Positions 61,763 to 64,000 of a DNA stretch of 64,000 nt are shown here, in pieces. This DNA comes from Pontibacillus halophilus JSM 076056 = DSM 19796 (lineage in GTDB: Bacteria > Bacillota > Bacilli > Bacillales > BH030062). The notes under the pieces were generated by a model, which saw only the letters and a list, made by a program, of their open reading frames with translations, was not told where the DNA came from and made no database searches. The position numbers were made by a program, and so were the translations under genes. Each line of letters starts with the position of its first letter. Position 1 is the stretch's first letter. Where the stretch lies: assembly GCF_000425205.1 (NCBI RefSeq), contig NZ_AULI01000001.1, positions 248,001 to 312,000 of the forward strand. The letters run 5' to 3'.

Positions 61763-62848
61763 GTGTCGACGCTTATACATAGAAAATGGTTTCAATCACT
61801 CATTGTAGCCATCCTTGTGTTTATTCTCATCTGGATGATTAGCCAAGTCAGCTTTATCTTTGGCCCACTAACGAAATATATCGGTGCCGTTGCTTTTCCC
61901 TTTATCGCAGCAGGAGTGCTGTACTATGTAACAAGACCCATCGTTCTGTTCCTGGAACGCTACAAAGTTCCTCGGTTTTTAGCGATTTTAACCGTGTTCG
62001 GAATCATCATCTTTGTAGTTTATTTAATTTCCACATTTATCGCACCAATCGCTCAAAGTCAGTTTACGAAGCTAATTGACAACTGGCCAGCAATGGTGCA
62101 GGAAGTTGAATATCTCGTTAGTATTTGGCAGAGCAACCAATCGATTCTTCCTGATCAAGTCACGACGACACTTGAAGATATGCAAGACAAGCTGTTTGCT
62201 AACTTACAAGACCTAGCGGTGAATGCAACATCCATCATCGTGACTGCCATCAGTTCCATCGTACAATTCTTGTTTCTGCTTGTACTTGTGCCGTTCTTCT
62301 TATTCTATATGTTGAAAGATGGAGAGAAGCTAAAGCCTTTCCTCATGCAATTCTTTAAGGAACGAAAGGCACAGAGCTTTGGTAGGTTATTAAATGGCAT
62401 TGATTCAACCTTATCCGCCTTTATCCAAGGTCAAATGCTTGTCAGTGTATGTGTTGGAATCTTGCTTTACATCGGTTATTTAATTGTGGGGCTCCCCTAC
62501 GCTCTTTCTCTGGCGTTATTCGGAATGATTACAAACGTCATACCGTTCGCAGGACCTTATCTTGCTGTTATTCCTGCGCTACTCGTCGCAATGTTCCAGA
62601 ATCCGCTCACCATTGTATGGGTGATTGTGATTATGATTATTGCTCAGCAAATTGAAGGAAACCTCATCTCGCCGAACGTCATGGGGAAAGCACTTAGTTT
62701 ACACCCATTAACCATTATTACGTTAATTCTAGCAGCAGGTAGCATTGCTGGATTTATCGGTTTGTTATTTGTCATCCCATTCTACGCTGTCGTGAAGACA
62801 ATCGTTGTACATTTCTACCGAGAATGGCTGAACGAACCAGAAATCTAA
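61763..62848 (+). CDS. AI-2E family transporter (PerM/TqsA-type)
   Basis: Membrane protein of 361 residues in the AI-2E/PerM superfamily, named after the E. coli AI-2 exporter TqsA. About seven helices with a soluble stretch in the middle (residues 95-150). The C-terminal conserved region has PYALSLALFGMITNVIPFAGPYLAVIPALLVAMF and QQIEGNLISPNVMGKALSLHPL. In Bacillus some members act as Na+/H+ antiporters or in other transport, so substrate is not assigned. GTG start with GGTGGTGG upstream. Terminator follows. Confidence 0.88.
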   Translation: MSTLIHRKWFQSLIVAILVFILIWMISQVSFIFGPLTKYIGAVAFPFIAAGVLYYVTRPIVLFLERYKVPRFLAILTVFGIIIFVVYLISTFIAPIAQSQFTKLIDNWPAMVQEVEYLVSIWQSNQSILPDQVTTTLEDMQDKLFANLQDLAVNATSIIVTAISSIVQFLFLLVLVPFFLFYMLKDGEKLKPFLMQFFKERKAQSFGRLLNGIDSTLSAFIQGQMLVSVCVGILLYIGYLIVGLPYALSLALFGMITNVIPFAGPYLAVIPALLVAMFQNPLTIVWVIVIMIIAQQIEGNLISPNVMGKALSLHPLTIITLILAAGSIAGFIGLLFVIPFYAVVKTIVVHFYREWLNEPEI

Positions 62849-62849
62849 T

Positions 62850-62888
62850 AAAAGCGTCCTAATCTTAATAGTAGATTAGGACGCTTTT
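62850..62888 (+). terminator. Intrinsic terminator of the AI-2E family gene
   Basis: Stem AAAAGCGTCCTAATC with its complement and a short loop, followed by ATTATTC after TTTT. Confidence 0.85.
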
Positions 62889-63036
62889 ATTATTCTCAAA
62901 CAATTCCAATGATTTTATCCTTTAAAAAAATTTATAGATGATTTATGCTAGTAAAGTTGTTTTTCTTAGGAGGATAATGAACTGGGATATAACCCAGATT
63001 TATCTATAATCTTCCATAATTTTATTGTTAATTCTA

Positions 63037-63051
63037 AATTTTTTGATAATT
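63037..63051 (+). promoter_or_regulatory. CodY box upstream of brnQ
   Basis: AATTTTTTGATAATT matches the CodY consensus AATTTTCWGAAAATT at 13 of 15 positions and lies immediately before the -35 element. A second, weaker site AATTGTTTGTCAATT (11 of 15) is at 63139-63153. Confidence 0.65.
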
Positions 63052-63053
63052 AA

Positions 63054-63083
63054 TTGACAAGATACGACAAACGTTGATAAGAT
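63054..63083 (+). promoter_or_regulatory. Sigma-A promoter of brnQ
   Basis: TTGACA (63054-63059) and TAAGAT (63078-63083) spaced 18 bases, about 157 bases upstream of the brnQ start. In the 351-base gap, the leader after it holds stem TCTTACCCCCCATAAGA and a T6 tract at 63116-63121, a possible attenuator. Confidence 0.55.
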
Positions 63084-63239
63084 AACCTCATCTTACCCCC
63101 CATAAGAGGGAAGACTTTTTTGTCTTATTAATTGTTAGAATTGTTTGTCAATTTGTTTACTAGAAAGTCTCGCCTATTGTTCTAGGTTGTTCGTTTTCCG
63201 ACCAATTGGATAGACTAACGATAGAAAGGAGCTTGGAAT

Positions 63240-64000
63240 ATGCGCACGAAAGATATATTCCTTATCGGGTTTATGTTGTTTGCCCTATTCTTTGGAGCCG
63301 GGAATCTAATTTACCCGCCTAGCCTCGGTATTCAAGCCGGAACTTCCTACTGGCTAGCTATAAGTGGATTTATTATTACAGGTGTTGGATTGCCTATATT
63401 AGGGGTGACTGCAATCGCCCTTGGTGGAACGGATGCAAGAGGATTCGCATCAAGGGTATCCCCACTCTTCGGGACCGTGTTCGCATCCGTCATTTATTTA
63501 GCTATTGCGCCCTTCTTTGGGATTCCAAGAGCGGCCAATGTAGCCTACGAAATGGGCGTTGAGCCTCTCTTTGGATCGGTTACGAGCGGATGGGTGCTAC
63601 CAGTCTTCTCTGTCTTATTCTTTGCACTTGTGTACTGGGTAAGTCTTAACCCTAGTAAGATTGTAGACCGGATTGGTCAATGGCTGACTCCTATTCTTCT
63701 CATTGCAATCGTAGGCCTCTGTATGGCAAGCTTCTTAGGCTTCGAAGCGCCAGCTCAGTCACCAAGTGGTGATTATACAGAAGGACCTTTCTTTAGCGGA
63801 TTTATCAATGGATATCTTACGATGGATGCCATTGCGGGACTTGCATTCGGTATTATTGTTGTGAAGGCATTAAAAGACAGAGGCGTCGCTCAAAAAAGAA
63901 CGTTGATTAAGCAGACGTTAAAAGCTGGGGCTGTCACAGCAGCCGGTCTTATTTTCGTTTATACGTCTATTGGGTGGATTGGTACCAAGATGGCAAGCGA
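63240..64000 (+). CDS. brnQ: Branched-chain amino acid transport protein BrnQ, 5' part
   Basis: Membrane carrier running off the right edge; 253 residues are visible. The N-terminus KDIFLIGFMLFALFFGAGNLIYPPSLG is the strongly conserved BrnQ start, followed by the FGIPRAANVAYEMGV and SLNPSKIVDRIGQWLTPILL segments. BrnQ is an Na+-coupled or H+-coupled importer of leucine, isoleucine and valine. AAAGGAG lies 8 bases upstream of ATG 63240. Upstream CodY-like boxes imply repression when branched-chain amino acids and GTP are abundant, as in B. subtilis. Confidence 0.93.
   Translation, partial: MRTKDIFLIGFMLFALFFGAGNLIYPPSLGIQAGTSYWLAISGFIITGVGLPILGVTAIALGGTDARGFASRVSPLFGTVFASVIYLAIAPFFGIPRAANVAYEMGVEPLFGSVTSGWVLPVFSVLFFALVYWVSLNPSKIVDRIGQWLTPILLIAIVGLCMASFLGFEAPAQSPSGDYTEGPFFSGFINGYLTMDAIAGLAFGIIVVKALKDRGVAQKRTLIKQTLKAGAVTAAGLIFVYTSIGWIGTKMAS

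Noticed and set aside
62974-63010. Ten-codon leader peptide (ATG AAC TGG ... TAA) with AGGAGG upstream of brnQ
   Set aside because: It starts at about 62977, before the predicted brnQ promoter, has no promoter of its own that I can place, and contains only two Ile and one Leu codon; the start overlaps the hairpin CTGGG-ATATAA-CCCAG. Not enough to support a peptide gene.
62889-63239. T-box riboswitch for brnQ
   Set aside because: No GGGTGGNACCNCG core and no specifier loop structure is visible; the CodY sites explain regulation better.
1-64000. CRISPR arrays, insertion sequences, prophage, tRNA or rRNA genes
   Set aside because: No regularly spaced direct repeats, transposase or integrase frames, phage structural genes or tRNA-like cloverleaf ends were seen in the gaps between genes.

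Overview
The window looks like chromosomal DNA of a low-GC, spore-forming member of the Bacillaceae, probably a moderately halophilic Pontibacillus/Halobacillus-type organism; the genus is an inference. The evidence is gene content and order: argS-ywiB, speEB next to pbpG, ywhD, ywgA, ywfO, lipL, pta, hemQ, ywdK and ywdI follow the same neighbourhood as in Bacillus subtilis. Germination genes (cwlJ, gerQ), a FMN-riboswitch rib operon, AGGAGG-type ribosome binding sites and compact intrinsic terminators also fit. I saw no rRNA, tRNA, CRISPR array, insertion sequence or integrated phage.

Layout. 1-6.5 kb: the end of a cardiolipin synthase-like gene, UV endonuclease uvsE, argS-ywiB, an AimR-like TPR regulator without a peptide gene, and speE-speB. 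6.6-19.9 kb: conserved core (pbpG, ywhD, ywgA, ywfO, lipL, pta, hemQ, cwlJ-gerQ, ywdK, ywdI), then a Na+-coupled symporter and the ammonium transporter with a GlnR/TnrA box. 20-30 kb: an NhaC-like antiporter with an amino-acid-oxidase-like enzyme, an RsbR-like STAS protein, a phasin-like/UbiB kinase pair, an AraC regulator with a terminator inside its reading frame, a fructosamine kinase and an MFS carrier. 30-44 kb: accessory and stress genes (DUF523/DUF1722 protein, bacterial nitric oxide synthase, YjiH, PfpI-like protein, a free-standing sigma-region-3-like protein, an acyltransferase behind an attenuator-like hairpin, Ku and LigD, glutamate dehydrogenase, M29 aminopeptidase, photolyase). 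44-50 kb: LysR/YeiH pair and ribDEBAH under a FMN riboswitch. 50-64 kb: OsmC, a CrtN/CrtI-like flavoenzyme, MFS, an alpha/alpha-toroid-like protein, a cytochrome bd-type oxidase with an unusual CydA, an MHYT-GGDEF-EAL protein, pgcA, an AI-2E-family permease and the start of brnQ behind CodY-like boxes.

Themes. DNA damage tolerance is strongly represented (UvsE, photolyase, Ku-LigD, DUF523/DUF1722 protein). Nitrogen handling recurs (Amt, glutamate dehydrogenase, polyamine synthesis, BrnQ, aminopeptidase). Sporulation and germination functions sit in the conserved block. The points most worth a second look are the AimR-like orphan, the terminator-like hairpin that carries the Shine-Dalgarno of the acyltransferase gene, the in-frame terminator of the AraC gene that predicts a stop-less mRNA, and the Glu-to-Cys change at the expected heme b595 ligand of CydA. 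All assignments rest on reading the sequence and remembered families; no search was run.
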